From contig DATCZK010000184.1 of NCBI GenBank assembly GCA_036525975.1, positions 1 through 63,792 on the forward strand: DNA of 63,792 nt, written 5' to 3'. The notes below the pieces were generated by a model. It saw nothing but the letters and a program-made list of their open reading frames with translations, searched no databases and was not told where the DNA came from. Made by a program: the position numbers and the translations under genes. The DNA comes from Quisquiliibacterium sp036525975 (GTDB taxonomy: Bacteria; Pseudomonadota; Gammaproteobacteria; Burkholderiales; Burkholderiaceae_E). How positions within the stretch are numbered: the first letter of the stretch is position 1; the number at the start of each line of letters is the position of its first letter. Below, one piece after another: positions 7,847 to 17,143 of the stretch.

Positions 7847-9058
7847 TTACGGCAGCTTGAAGGGCTTCATGCCCTTCACGGTCGGCGGCCAGAACGGCAC
7901 TTTCTCGCCGTTTTGCCACTGCACCGCGATCCCCGCGGTCTTGCCGGGCGCCCAGACCAGGTCGTGGCGCTTGTCGAAGCTCGCCAGCGAGCCCGCGCCC
8001 AAGTGCTCACCTTGCTCGAAGAACGCCACGATCTTGTCCGCATCGGTGGAGCCGACGCTCTCGATCGCGTTCTTGAGGTGGTGAAGCACGTCGTAGGTCG
8101 CGGCATTGTAGGTTGGCGAGCGCTTGAAGCGCGCCTTGAACGCCTTGACGAAGGGCACCGTCTTCGGCGTCATCTCCACCTCGGCGAAGGTGTCGAGCGT
8201 GGCGATGAAGTTCCCCTTGCCGGCGGTTGCCTGCCAGAACTCGTCCTTCTGCGCCTCGACGTTGATGCCGAAGGCGATCGCCTTCATGTTGCGCTCGCCC
8301 ATCTGCCGGCCCACCGAGATGCCCACCGGCCCGGAGATGATGGTGAAGACGATGTCGGCGCCGGCGCGCTCGATCGCCGAGAGCTCGGCGGTTACGTCGG
8401 TGGCCGTGGCCGACGGCTGCCACAGGCCCACCACCTCCATCTTCATCGCCGGCAGGTTCTTCTGCGCGGCCGCGACCAGCGCCTGCGTCCACACCGCCTT
8501 CTCGGCGAGGATCGCCACCTTGGGCGACTCCTTGTTGAGGTCCTTGCGGATCTGACCGGCCACCGAGCCGAGCACCGTGAACACGGTCTTCGCCAGGTCG
8601 ACGTCCTTGGTCGGCGTCATGCGGAACCAGTACTTGTAGCGGTCGTAGTTCTCCTCGACGTTGATGCCGAGCTTGGAGTGCGCTGCGCCCGCGCCGAGGA
8701 ACAGCTTCTTGTAGTCCATCGCGATTTCCTGCATCGCGAGCACCGCTTCCGAGCGGAAGCCGCCCACCAGGAAATCGGCCTTCTCGCGCGTGATCGCGCG
8801 CTCGATGGCGTTGGTGGCATCCGGCACCGACTGCATCTCGTTGGTGTCGACGCGGACCAGCTCGATCTGCATCTTCTTGCCGCCGACATTGATGCCACCG
8901 GCCTTGTTGATCTCGTCGCGCGCCATCTCGGCGCCGGCCCAGTGGTTTTCGCCCTGCACGAACGCCATCGGCCCGAGAATCGCGATCTTGACCGTGTTCT
9001 GGGCCTGAGCGACGGAAGCAGCGGCCATCACAGCCGCGAACAGCAACGTGCGCAACAT
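7847..9058 (-). CDS. Periplasmic solute-binding protein, LivK family
   Basis: Product of 403 residues, the probable binding protein for the adjacent importer. The signal peptide is residues 1-19 with a likely cut after AQA. The mature part starts VKIAILGPMAF and keeps the two-lobe type 1 periplasmic-binding fold (HWAGAEMARDEIN, LVRVDTNEMQSVPDATNAIE, FLVGGFRSEAVLAM). A strong AAGGAGGG ribosome site lies four bases before ATG, fitting the high expression usual for binding proteins. The ligand-pocket residues do not identify the solute. The adjacent acyl-CoA ligase hints at a carboxylic acid rather than leucine, but this is inference. Confidence 0.9.
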   Translation of the reverse strand: MLRTLLFAAVMAAASVAQAQNTVKIAILGPMAFVQGENHWAGAEMARDEINKAGGINVGGKKMQIELVRVDTNEMQSVPDATNAIERAITREKADFLVGGFRSEAVLAMQEIAMDYKKLFLGAGAAHSKLGINVEENYDRYKYWFRMTPTKDVDLAKTVFTVLGSVAGQIRKDLNKESPKVAILAEKAVWTQALVAAAQKNLPAMKMEVVGLWQPSATATDVTAELSAIERAGADIVFTIISGPVGISVGRQMGERNMKAIAFGINVEAQKDEFWQATAGKGNFIATLDTFAEVEMTPKTVPFVKAFKARFKRSPTYNAATYDVLHHLKNAIESVGSTDADKIVAFFEQGEHLGAGSLASFDKRHDLVWAPGKTAGIAVQWQNGEKVPFWPPTVKGMKPFKLP

Positions 9059-9145
9059 GGAACCCTCCTTGGTAACCCCGATGGATGGAACCCGACAATC
9101 CTATCAAATGCCGGCAGCGCCCGCCCGACAATTCTGAGCGCGCCT

Positions 9146-9412
9146 CTATCCGCGTTTGCGGGCGACGGTGACCTGCGTCAGGCCGGGAATCAGTTCCCTG
9201 GTCTCGATTTCCTCGAATCCGGCCTGCTGCGCCAGGCGCTCGACGCGCTCCGGCGTGAGGACGATCGCATCCGGGCAGTTGAACATGCACGTCAGGAACC
9301 ACAGCCCCGCCTCGCGCGGCCCGGTCATGTCGTTGCGCGCCATGAAGTCGTGGATCATCAGCAACCCCCCGGCGGGAAGCGCGGCGTACGCGTTGGCCAG
9401 CGACACGGGCAG
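9146..9412 (-). pseudogene. Remnant of an O-methyltransferase (C-terminal part)
   Basis: About 85 codons match the C-terminal end of SAM-dependent O-methyltransferases of the hydroxyneurosporene / caffeate type. The parts seen are a helix and strand (AYAALPAGGLLMIHDF), the usual TGP turn, LTPERVERLAQQAGF and a final strand pair (TQVTVARKRG). The SAM-binding core and dimerisation domain, about 250 residues, are missing. Upstream, the frame runs into the start of ggt on the other strand with no family sequence and no ribosome site. It looks like the tail of a gene cut off when ggt came to lie beside it. A short functional protein is unlikely. Confidence 0.7.
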
Positions 9413-9473
9413 CGCGGCGGCCGCGCGTGGTAAGTTCGACCGCCCACGATCGATGACCTGAAGGAGCGCCCGC

Positions 9474-11279
9474 GTGACGACCTGGCCCCGGCCGACCCTG
9501 AGCGCCTTGCTCGCCGCCGCCCTGCTGGCCGGATGCGGCGTGATCCCCACGGCCAGCGACTTCAGCTACACGCCGCCGCCGCAGCCCGAAGGCGCCTCGG
9601 GCTACACCGCGAAGCCCGGCTGGAAGACCGCCAGTTTCGCCGTTGCCGCGGCCAACCCGCTGGCCACCGATGCCGGCTTCCAGGTGCTCAAGGCCGGCGG
9701 CAGCGCGCTCGACGCCGCGATCGCAGTGCAGATGGTGCTCACGCTGGTCGAACCGCAGTCCAGCGGCATCGGCGGCGGCGCGTTCCTGATGCACTTCGAC
9801 GGCAAGGCCGTGGAGGCCTACGACGGGCGCGAAACCGCCCCCGCCGCCGCCGACGAGAACCTGTTCGTGAAAGCCGACGGCAAGCCGATGTCGTTCATCG
9901 AGGGCGTGGTGGGCGGGCGCTCGGTGGGGGTGCCCGGCACCGTGCGCATGCTCGAGATGGCGCACCGCCGCCACGGCAAGCTGCCGTGGGCCGCGCTGTT
10001 CAAGCCGGCGATCGTGCTGGCCGAGCAGGGCTTCAGGCTGAGCCCCCGGCTGAACGCGTTGCTGGCCTCCGAGCAGCACCTGAAGAAGGATCCCGAGGCC
10101 GCCGCCTACTTCTACGACGCCGGCGGCAAGCCCTGGCCGGTGGGGCACTTGCTCAGGAACCCGGAGCTCGCCCGGGTGCTGCGCGCGATCGCCGCCCAAG
10201 GCTCGAAGGCGCTGCTCGAGGGGCCGGTGGCCGAGGCGATCGTGGCCAAGGTGCGCTCGCATCCCACCAACCCCGGGGTGCTCACGGCGGCCGATCTCGC
10301 CGGCTACCAGCCGCGCAAGCGCGAGCCGCTTTGCCACGACTACGGCACGCCGCCCGCGCGGGCCTACCGCCTGTGCGGCTTCCCGCCGCCGAGTTCGGGC
10401 GCGCTGGCGATCGGGCAGATCGTCGGCATCTTGCAGAACACGCCCGGCGCCTCGCTGCCGCTGGGCGCCGACGGCCTGCCCGGCGCCGACTGGCTGCACT
10501 TCTACACCGAGGCCGCGCGGCTCGCCTTCGCCGATCGCGCGCAGTATGTTGCCGACCCCGACTTCGTCGCGGCGCCGGCGGGTTCGTGGCTCAGCCTGTT
10601 GTCGCCCGACTACCTGGCCGAGCGCGCGAAGCTGATCGGCGACCAGTCGATGAAGCTCGCCAGGCCCGGGCAGCCGCAGGCCGCGCGCACGAGCTTCGCC
10701 CCGATGCCCGAGCAGCCCGAGCACGGCACCAGCCACATCAGCGTCGTGGACGCCCGCGGGCGCGCGGTGGCGATGACCACCACGATCGAGGCGGCGTTCG
10801 GCGCGCGCCAGATGGTCAACGGCTTCCTGCTCAACAACGAGCTCACCGACTTCAGCTACGCGCCGCGCGACGCCCAGGGCAACCCGATCGCCAATCGCGT
10901 GCAGCCCGGCAAGCGCCCGCGCTCGTCGATGTCCCCGACGCTGGTCTTCGACAAGGCCAGCGGCGAGCTCCTGATGAGCGGCGGCAGCCCGGGGGGCGCG
11001 CTGATCATCCACTACACGGCCAAGACGCTGTGGGGCACGCTGAACTGGGGGCTGGACGCCCAGAAGGCCATCGACCTGCCCAATTTCGGCTCGACCAACG
11101 GCCCCACGCTGCTCGAACAGAAGCGCTTTCCTGCGGCCACCGTGCAGGCGCTCAAGGCTCGCGGCCACGAAGTGCGCGAGATGGACATGACCAGCGGGCT
11201 GCAGGCGATCCAGCGGGTGCCGGGCGGCTTGTTCGGCGGCGCCGACCCGCGGCGCGAGGGCATCGTGATGGGCGACTGA
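9474..11279 (+). CDS. ggt: Gamma-glutamyltransferase, predicted lipoprotein
   Basis: Product of 601 residues. It hydrolyses or transfers the gamma-glutamyl group of glutathione and related peptides; the precursor normally cuts itself into large and small subunits. The nucleophile is predicted to be Thr419 in EHGTSHIS, with downstream family motifs MVNGFLLNNELTDFS and SMSPTLVF. GTG at 9474 follows AAGGAG. The N-terminus is a lipoprotein signal with lipobox LLAGC (Cys21), so the enzyme is probably anchored to a periplasmic membrane face rather than free. It converges with the MFS gene across a tandem repeat. Assignment is strong; preference for hydrolase or transpeptidase activity is not visible. 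Confidence 0.93.
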   Translation: MTTWPRPTLSALLAAALLAGCGVIPTASDFSYTPPPQPEGASGYTAKPGWKTASFAVAAANPLATDAGFQVLKAGGSALDAAIAVQMVLTLVEPQSSGIGGGAFLMHFDGKAVEAYDGRETAPAAADENLFVKADGKPMSFIEGVVGGRSVGVPGTVRMLEMAHRRHGKLPWAALFKPAIVLAEQGFRLSPRLNALLASEQHLKKDPEAAAYFYDAGGKPWPVGHLLRNPELARVLRAIAAQGSKALLEGPVAEAIVAKVRSHPTNPGVLTAADLAGYQPRKREPLCHDYGTPPARAYRLCGFPPPSSGALAIGQIVGILQNTPGASLPLGADGLPGADWLHFYTEAARLAFADRAQYVADPDFVAAPAGSWLSLLSPDYLAERAKLIGDQSMKLARPGQPQAARTSFAPMPEQPEHGTSHISVVDARGRAVAMTTTIEAAFGARQMVNGFLLNNELTDFSYAPRDAQGNPIANRVQPGKRPRSSMSPTLVFDKASGELLMSGGSPGGALIIHYTAKTLWGTLNWGLDAQKAIDLPNFGSTNGPTLLEQKRFPAATVQALKARGHEVREMDMTSGLQAIQRVPGGLFGGADPRREGIVMGD

Positions 11280-11293
11280 GCGGCCCGCGGGTC

Positions 11294-11357
11294 CAGCGGG
11301 CGGCGGGGTCAGCGGGCGGCGGGGTCAGCGGCCGGCGGGGTCAGCGGGCGGCGGGTT
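11294..11357. repeat. Four tandem copies of a 16-bp G-rich unit
   Basis: Unit CAGCGGGCGGCGGGGT is present at 11294, 11310, 11326 (one change, GGGC to GGCC) and 11342 (last bases GGTT). The array fills the gap between the convergent stops of ggt and the MFS gene. On the + strand the G runs (GGG-N4-GGGG-N5-GGG-N4-GGGG) satisfy the usual G-quadruplex rule. Confidence 0.9.
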
Positions 11358-12574
11358 CATTGGCCGGCGGCGCGGCGGCCGGCGATCGCCACCATCGCGG
11401 CGGCGGCCAGCAGCGCGAGGGCGGCGAGCGCCGAGGGCCAGCCGAAGCCTCCGGTGCGCTCCGCCATCCATCCGCCCAGGGCGGGCCCCGCGATCTGGCC
11501 GAAGCCGAACGCGGCGGTCATGCGCGCGATCACCGGCCCGGCCGTGCCGGGCGCGAGGTTGCGCGCGGTGGTGAGCCCGAGCGCGGTGATCCCCACGAAG
11601 GTGCCGCCGAGCAGCGCCGCGCCGATGCCCACCAGCGCGAGCGAGTGGCCCGAAACGGCGGCGGCAACGCCCAGCGCCTCGAGCAGGTAGGCAGCCGTCA
11701 GCGCGCGCCAGGGGCCGAAGCGCTGCATCACCCGCAGCCACAGGTAGTTCGAGGGCGCGGCGGCCAGGCCCACCACGAGCCACACCGCCATCTCGAGGGC
11801 CTGCCATTCGGGGCGCGCGCGCACGATCACGACGATGAAAGTGGCGGTGATCACGTAGCCGAAGCCGAGGCAGCCGTAGGCCACGACGAGCCAGCGCAGC
11901 GCGACCGCGTGGCCCGCGGCCTGCGCCGGCGCGGTGGGCGGGGCGGCGGGAGCGCTCGCGGCGGCGACGGGCGGCCCTCGCGCGGCTGCGCGCGAGGCGT
12001 CGTCGCGAAGATTCGCGGCCAAGGGCGCGAGCGCCAGCGAAACGAGGCCGAGGACGAGCCATTGGGTGCTGCTCGAACCCGCGGCGCGCGCAGCGAGCTC
12101 GACCACCAGCGCCGAGAGCGCGATGCCCACGCCCACACCGGCGTAGAGCAGGCTGAACAGCGCGGGCTTCCCGTCGCGGGCGAGCCGGTCGAGGACGATC
12201 GCCGAGCCGTGGATCAGCGCGAACGCGCTGGCCGCGCCCGAGAGCGCGCGCACGATCGCCATCGGCACGGGCTGCGCGAGCAGCGCCATCGCGAGCGTGG
12301 TCGCAACGCTGGTCACCACCCCGGCCAAGAACGCAAACCGGCGGTGCCCGGCGGGTACCGAGATCGCGAGCAGGGCGCCGGCCAGGTAGCCCGCGAAGTT
12401 CGCCGACGCGACGTAGCCGGCCGCCTGCACCGAGAGCCCGTAGTCCGCCTGCATGTAAGGCAGCACCGGCGTGTAGGCGAAGCGACCGATGCCCATCGCG
12501 AGCGCGAGCGCGCACAGCCCGGCGAGGGCCGCGGACAACGCGGAATCAGTCGTCCCAGCCGAAGCGCGTGCCAT
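11357..12574 (-). CDS. MFS transporter, YbfB/YjiJ family
   Basis: Product of 405 residues with about twelve hydrophobic helices, an inner-membrane transporter of the major facilitator superfamily. The N-terminal ALAMGIGRFAYTPVLPYMQ is the signature of the YbfB/YjiJ subgroup, whose substrates are mostly unknown. A central Ala/Pro-rich loop (AARGPPVAAASAPAAPPTAP) separates the two six-helix halves. ATG at 12574 lies 29 bases inside the end of serB, so translation is probably coupled to serB. The stop sits at the edge of the tandem repeat. No substrate can be inferred from the neighbours. Confidence 0.85.
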   Translation of the reverse strand: MARASAGTTDSALSAALAGLCALALAMGIGRFAYTPVLPYMQADYGLSVQAAGYVASANFAGYLAGALLAISVPAGHRRFAFLAGVVTSVATTLAMALLAQPVPMAIVRALSGAASAFALIHGSAIVLDRLARDGKPALFSLLYAGVGVGIALSALVVELAARAAGSSSTQWLVLGLVSLALAPLAANLRDDASRAAARGPPVAAASAPAAPPTAPAQAAGHAVALRWLVVAYGCLGFGYVITATFIVVIVRARPEWQALEMAVWLVVGLAAAPSNYLWLRVMQRFGPWRALTAAYLLEALGVAAAVSGHSLALVGIGAALLGGTFVGITALGLTTARNLAPGTAGPVIARMTAAFGFGQIAGPALGGWMAERTGGFGWPSALAALALLAAAAMVAIAGRRAAGQ

Positions 12575-13406
12575 CGAAGAACGCCAGGATCGAGTCCAAT
12601 CCGCAGTGGTTCACCGCGTGCTTGGTCTCGGTGTGCACGATCGGCTTGGCGTGGTACGCGATCGAGATCCCGGCGATCGCCATCATCCGCAGGTCGTTCG
12701 CGCCGTCGCCCACGACGATCGACTGCAGCGGCGAACAGCCGATCCGCTCGCACACCTGCTCCACGAAGCGGCGCTTTCCCTGGGCGTTGACGATCTCGCC
12801 CACCACGCGGCCGGTGAGGCGCCCCTCGATGATTTCGAGCGTGTTCGCGCGCGAGAAGTCGAATCCCAGCCGGGCGTGCAGCCGGTCGGTGAAGAAGGTG
12901 AACCCCCCCGAGACGAGGACGATCTTGAGCCCGGCGCCGCGCGCGGCGTCGATCAGCGTGCGCGCGCCGGGAGAGAGCCGCACGCGCTCGTCGTACACGC
13001 GCTGCAGCGTCTGCGCCGGCAGGCCCGAGAGCAGCGCGACGCGCATGCGCAGGCTCTCGTCGTAGTCGGCGATCTCGCCGCGCATCGCGGCTTCCGTGAT
13101 CGCGGCCACTTCCTCCTTGCGCCCCAGGAAATCGGCGATCTCGTCGATGCACTCGATCGTGATCAGCGTCGAATCCATGTCGAAGGCGATCACCCGGTAG
13201 TTCTCGAGGCGATCGTGCATCGGCACGATCTCCGCGTCCACGCCGCACTCCTCCGAGAGGACGATCAGCGTCGTGTTGCTGATCTTCACGTCGTGCCAGT
13301 CGGCGCGCCGGCCGCTGCGGCGATCCGGCGGGCGCCCGATCTCGCTCGCGAAGCGCTCGACGGCGGCCTGGGCGAGGCGCGGGTGCTGGACGACGAGTCG
13401 GCTCAT
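12546..13406 (-). CDS. serB: Phosphoserine phosphatase SerB
   Basis: Product of 286 residues. It removes phosphate from O-phosphoserine in the last step of serine synthesis. The HAD-family catalytic motif DMDST has nucleophile Asp76 and acid/base Asp78; motif II is LVSGGFTFF and motif III is VVGDGANDLRMM. About 70 N-terminal residues precede the catalytic domain, as in E. coli SerB. Start and stop codons overlap with mfd upstream (ATGA), so it is probably cotranscribed with mfd. Confidence 0.95.
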   Translation of the reverse strand: MSRLVVQHPRLAQAAVERFASEIGRPPDRRSGRRADWHDVKISNTTLIVLSEECGVDAEIVPMHDRLENYRVIAFDMDSTLITIECIDEIADFLGRKEEVAAITEAAMRGEIADYDESLRMRVALLSGLPAQTLQRVYDERVRLSPGARTLIDAARGAGLKIVLVSGGFTFFTDRLHARLGFDFSRANTLEIIEGRLTGRVVGEIVNAQGKRRFVEQVCERIGCSPLQSIVVGDGANDLRMMAIAGISIAYHAKPIVHTETKHAVNHCGLDSILAFFDGTRFGWDD

Positions 13407-16400
13407 GCCTGGGGGTGGGGGGCGAGAGCCTTGAGGATCTCACGGATGCGCGCGACCCGCGCGCCCAGTTCGGGCGAGGCGATCGCGAAGCGCAGCCGGT
13501 CCGGGCCCGCGAGGCGCGCGTCGCGCCGGCTCTGGATCAGGCGGATCACCGCCTCCGGGTCCACCTTCGGGTTGGGCACGAACTGGATCGCCACCGCCTC
13601 GCCCGACGCGTCGATCTTGGCCACGCCGATCGGCTGCGACAGGATCCGCAGATGGTGCGTTTCGATCAGAGCGCGCGCGGCCTCGGGCAGGCGTCCGAAG
13701 CGATCGATCAACTCCTCCTGCATCCGCGCCAGGTCGTCGAGCGCGTTGCAGTTGGCCAGGCGCTTGTACAGCGTGAGCCGCTCGTGCACGTCGGCGCAGT
13801 AGTCCGAGGGCAACAGCGCCGGCACGTGCAGGTTGATCTCGGTGGTGGCGGCGAGCGGGGCGCTGAGGTCGGGTTCGCGCCCGGCCTTGAGCGCGCTCAC
13901 CGCCTCCTCGAGCATCTCGGTGTACAGGGCAAAGCCCACTTCCTGCACGCTGCCCGACTGCGAGTCGCCCAGCACCTCGCCGGCGCCGCGGATCTCGAGG
14001 TCGTGCATCGCGAGGTAGAAGCCGGAGCCCAGTTCCTCCATGCGCTGGATGGCATCGAGGCGCTTGGCGGCGTCTTTGGTGATCGCGTCCTCGTCGGGGA
14101 TCATCAGGTAGGCGTAGGCCTGGTGGTGCGAGCGGCCGACGCGCCCGCGCAGCTGGTGCAGCTGCGCCAGGCCGAAGCGGTCGGCCCGCTGGATCACGAT
14201 CGTGTTGGCGGTGGGCACGTCGATCCCGGTCTCGATGATCGTCGTGCACAGCAGCACGTTGAAGCGCTGCTGGTGGAACTCGCGCATCACGCGCTCGAGT
14301 TCGCGCTCGGGCATCTGTCCGTGCGCGAGCTCGATCCGGGCCTCGGGCACCAGCACCTCGAGCGCGGCCCGCCGGTTCGCGATCGTCTCCACCTCGTTGT
14401 GCAGGAAGTAGCACTGGCCGCCGCGCTTGATCTCGCGCAGCAGCGCGTCGCGGATCGTTGCGCTGGATTCGCGCCGCACGAAGGTCTTGATCGCGAGCCG
14501 GCGCTGCGGGGCCGTAGCAATCACCGAGAAGTCGCGGATGCCTTCCAGGCTCATCGCGAGCGTGCGCGGAATCGGGGTGGCGGTGAGCGTGAGCACGTCG
14601 ACCTCGGCGCGCAGGTTCTTCAGCGCCTCCTTCTGGCGCACGCCGAAGCGATGCTCCTCGTCCACGATCACGAGCCCGAGGCGCGCGAACTTCACGTCGG
14701 CCGAGAGCAGCTTGTGGGTGCCGATCACGATGTCGATCGCACCCGAGTTGATCCCCTCGATCGCCTCGCGGGTCTCCTTGGGCGAGCGAAAGCGCGACAG
14801 CTCGGCAAGGCGCACCGGCAGGCTGGCGAAGCGGTCCGAGAAGGTCTGGAAGTGCTGCTCGGCGAGCAGCGTGGTGGGCGCGAGCAGCGCCACCTGCCGC
14901 CCGCCCGAGACCGCGACGAAGGCGGCGCGCAGCGCCACCTCGGTCTTGCCGAATCCGACGTCGCCACACACCAGGCGGTCCATCGGGCGGCCCGCGACCA
15001 TGTCCTGCACCACTGCGTGGATCGCAGCCAGTTGGTCGGGGGTTTCCTCGAACGCGAAACCCTCGGCGAAGCCCTCGTAGTCGCGCGGGTGGAACTCGAA
15101 GGGATGGCCGGTGCGCGCGGCGCGGCGCGCGTAGAGGTTGAGCAGCTCCGCGGCCGTGTCGCGCGCCTGTTCGGCCGCCTTGCGGCGCGCCTTCTCCCAC
15201 TGCCCCGATCCCAGCCGGTGCAGCGGCGCCTCGTCGGGGTTCGCGCCGCTGTAGCGCCCGATCAGGTGCAGTTGCGCCACCGGCACGTAGAGCGTCGCGC
15301 CGTCGAGGTAGCTCAGGTGCAGGAACTCGGTGTCGCCGTCGCCCAGGTCGAGCGAGCGCAAGCCCTCGTAGCGGCCGATGCCGTGCTGGGCGTGAACCAC
15401 CGGGTCGCCCATGCGCAGCTCGGACAGATCGCGGATGATCGCGTCCACATTGGTCTGCAACTCGCCGCGGCTGCGCGCGCTGCGGCGCACGACGCCGGCG
15501 AAGAGTTCGGCCTCGGTCACGACCGCGATGCCGTCCTCGGGCAGCTCGAAGCCGTCGTGCAGGGGCGCAACGCCCAGCGCGAGCCGCGATTCGCCGCTCG
15601 CGAAGCCGTCCCAGTCGTCGACCTGCGGCATCGACCGGCCGGCGCCGTCGAGCAGGTCGTACTCGGTGAACAGCTGTAGCAGCGTCTCGCGCCGGCCCGC
15701 GCTCTCGGCAACGATCAGCGTGCGATGCGCGGTTGCTCGCAGGTAGGCCTCGAGCCGCGCGAGCGGGCGCTCGGCGCGGCGGTTCACCGCGAGCGCGGGC
15801 AACGCACTCGCCAGCGCGGCGCGGCGCGGCGGCAAGGCGCGCGCCGCCTCGCCCGCCCCGGCGTCCGCTCCGCCTGCCGCTCCACCTGCCGCCCCGGCGT
15901 CCGCCCGGCGTCCCGCCTCGGCGCCGGCCGGGTCGAGCGCCGGTTCACGCGCCAGCGAGCATCGGGAAAAGGCTGCGCACGCGGCGAAGAATTGCTCGCC
16001 GGTGAGAAAGAGTTCGTCGGGGCGCAGCAACGGCCGCTCGGCGTCGTGCGCGAGGAACTTGTGACGCTGGATCGTGTCGAGCGTGAACCGTCGCGCGGCA
16101 TCGTCCACGTCGCCGTGCGTGAGCAGCATCGAGTCGCGCGGGAGGTAGTCGAACAGCGTCGCGGTGGCGTCGAAGAACAGCGGCAGCCAGTATTCGATTC
16201 CCGCTCCGGCGATCCCGTTGGCGATGTCGCGGTACAGCGGCGCGCGCGAAGGGTCGCCCTCGAAGCGCTCGCGCCAGCGCCCGCGAAACGCGGTGCGCGA
16301 CGCCTCGTCCACGGGGAATTCGCGACCGGGCAGCAGCCGTACCCGGTCGATCGGGTAGAGGCTGCGCTGGGTGTCGGCGTCGAAGGTGCGGATCGACTCC

Positions 16401-17125
16401 ACCAGGTCGCCGAACAGGTCGAGCCGGTAGGGCATCTGCGCGCCCATCGGGAACAGGTCGATCAGCCCGCCGCGCACCGCGTACTCGCCGGGCTTGACCA
16501 CCTGGCTCACCGGCTCGTAGCCGGCGAGCGCGAGTTGCGCGCGAAGCGCCGCCTCGTCGAGCCGCTGCCCCTTGTTGAAATAGAAGGTGTGCGAGGCCAG
16601 GAACGAGGGCGGGGGCAGGCGGTGCAGCGCCGTGGTGGCGGCGACCACGACCACGTCGCACTGTCCCTGCTGCAGGGCGTAGAGCGCGTCGAGCCGCTCG
16701 GAGACGAGGTCCTGGTGCGGCGAGAAGTTGTCGTAGGGCAGCGTCTCCCAGTCGGCCAGCAGGCGCACCGACAGCGACGGCTCGAAGAACGGGATCTCGT
16801 CGACGAGGCGCTGCGCGTCGACCGCGGCGGCGCAGACGATCGCCAGGGTGCCCGCGGCCGCGACGCGCGCGTCCTCGCGCATCGCGCGCGCGAGCCGTGC
16901 GACGAGCAGCGCGTCGGCCGAGCCGGCCGCGCCGGGGAGCGCGAACACGCCGCCGGCGCGACGCGACGCGAGCACGCGCGCGCTCAGCGCATCCAGCGCA
17001 CCGTGCGTTGCCGGAGGCGTTTGAGGGGGATTCAAGCTGGGACGGGCAAGTTCGAGGGGGCGGGGTGCTGCGTGCCGGTGCCAAAGAGAGCTTGCGCGCG
17101 GCCATTCGCTGCGCGCCCCCGGCAA
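13403..17125 (-). CDS. mfd: Transcription-repair coupling factor Mfd
   Basis: Product of up to 1240 residues. It is a DNA translocase that displaces stalled RNA polymerase and recruits UvrA for strand-specific repair. The UvrB-like N-terminal part, the polymerase-interacting domain (DPVVHAQHGIGRYEGL) and the helicase core are all seen. Core motifs are GDVGFGKTEVALRAAF, the DEEH box in DEEHRFGVRQK, TATPIPRTL and the RecG-like QLRGRVGRS. A Gly/Ala-rich insert of about 35 residues (near 393-427) lengthens it relative to the usual 1150. Neither the TTG at 17125 nor the TTG at 17035 has a good ribosome site, so the start is uncertain. It is divergent from ispD and followed by serB. Confidence 0.95.
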   Translation of the reverse strand: MPGARSEWPRASSLWHRHAAPRPLELARPSLNPPQTPPATHGALDALSARVLASRRAGGVFALPGAAGSADALLVARLARAMREDARVAAAGTLAIVCAAAVDAQRLVDEIPFFEPSLSVRLLADWETLPYDNFSPHQDLVSERLDALYALQQGQCDVVVVAATTALHRLPPPSFLASHTFYFNKGQRLDEAALRAQLALAGYEPVSQVVKPGEYAVRGGLIDLFPMGAQMPYRLDLFGDLVESIRTFDADTQRSLYPIDRVRLLPGREFPVDEASRTAFRGRWRERFEGDPSRAPLYRDIANGIAGAGIEYWLPLFFDATATLFDYLPRDSMLLTHGDVDDAARRFTLDTIQRHKFLAHDAERPLLRPDELFLTGEQFFAACAAFSRCSLAREPALDPAGAEAGRRADAGAAGGAAGGADAGAGEAARALPPRRAALASALPALAVNRRAERPLARLEAYLRATAHRTLIVAESAGRRETLLQLFTEYDLLDGAGRSMPQVDDWDGFASGESRLALGVAPLHDGFELPEDGIAVVTEAELFAGVVRRSARSRGELQTNVDAIIRDLSELRMGDPVVHAQHGIGRYEGLRSLDLGDGDTEFLHLSYLDGATLYVPVAQLHLIGRYSGANPDEAPLHRLGSGQWEKARRKAAEQARDTAAELLNLYARRAARTGHPFEFHPRDYEGFAEGFAFEETPDQLAAIHAVVQDMVAGRPMDRLVCGDVGFGKTEVALRAAFVAVSGGRQVALLAPTTLLAEQHFQTFSDRFASLPVRLAELSRFRSPKETREAIEGINSGAIDIVIGTHKLLSADVKFARLGLVIVDEEHRFGVRQKEALKNLRAEVDVLTLTATPIPRTLAMSLEGIRDFSVIATAPQRRLAIKTFVRRESSATIRDALLREIKRGGQCYFLHNEVETIANRRAALEVLVPEARIELAHGQMPERELERVMREFHQQRFNVLLCTTIIETGIDVPTANTIVIQRADRFGLAQLHQLRGRVGRSHHQAYAYLMIPDEDAITKDAAKRLDAIQRMEELGSGFYLAMHDLEIRGAGEVLGDSQSGSVQEVGFALYTEMLEEAVSALKAGREPDLSAPLAATTEINLHVPALLPSDYCADVHERLTLYKRLANCNALDDLARMQEELIDRFGRLPEAARALIETHHLRILSQPIGVAKIDASGEAVAIQFVPNPKVDPEAVIRLIQSRRDARLAGPDRLRFAIASPELGARVARIREILKALAPHPQA

Positions 17126-17126
17126 A

Positions 17127-17142
17127 GGCTAGAATTTTAGCC
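17127..17142. promoter_or_regulatory. Palindromic two-way promoter between mfd and ispD
   Basis: GGCTAGAATTTTAGCC has 5-bp inverted arms (GGCTA/TAGCC). On the + strand it contains TAGAAT (17130-17135), nine bases before the ispD ATG. On the - strand it contains TAAAAT (17139-17134), just before the upstream mfd start codon. Both read as -10 elements; -35 matches are weak on either side. Confidence 0.4.
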
Positions 17143-17143
17143 G

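Noticed and set aside
8007..11168. 1000-codon - strand frame across livK and ggt
   Set aside because: It is a shadow frame spanning two well-supported genes; Arg/Ala-rich with no motif.
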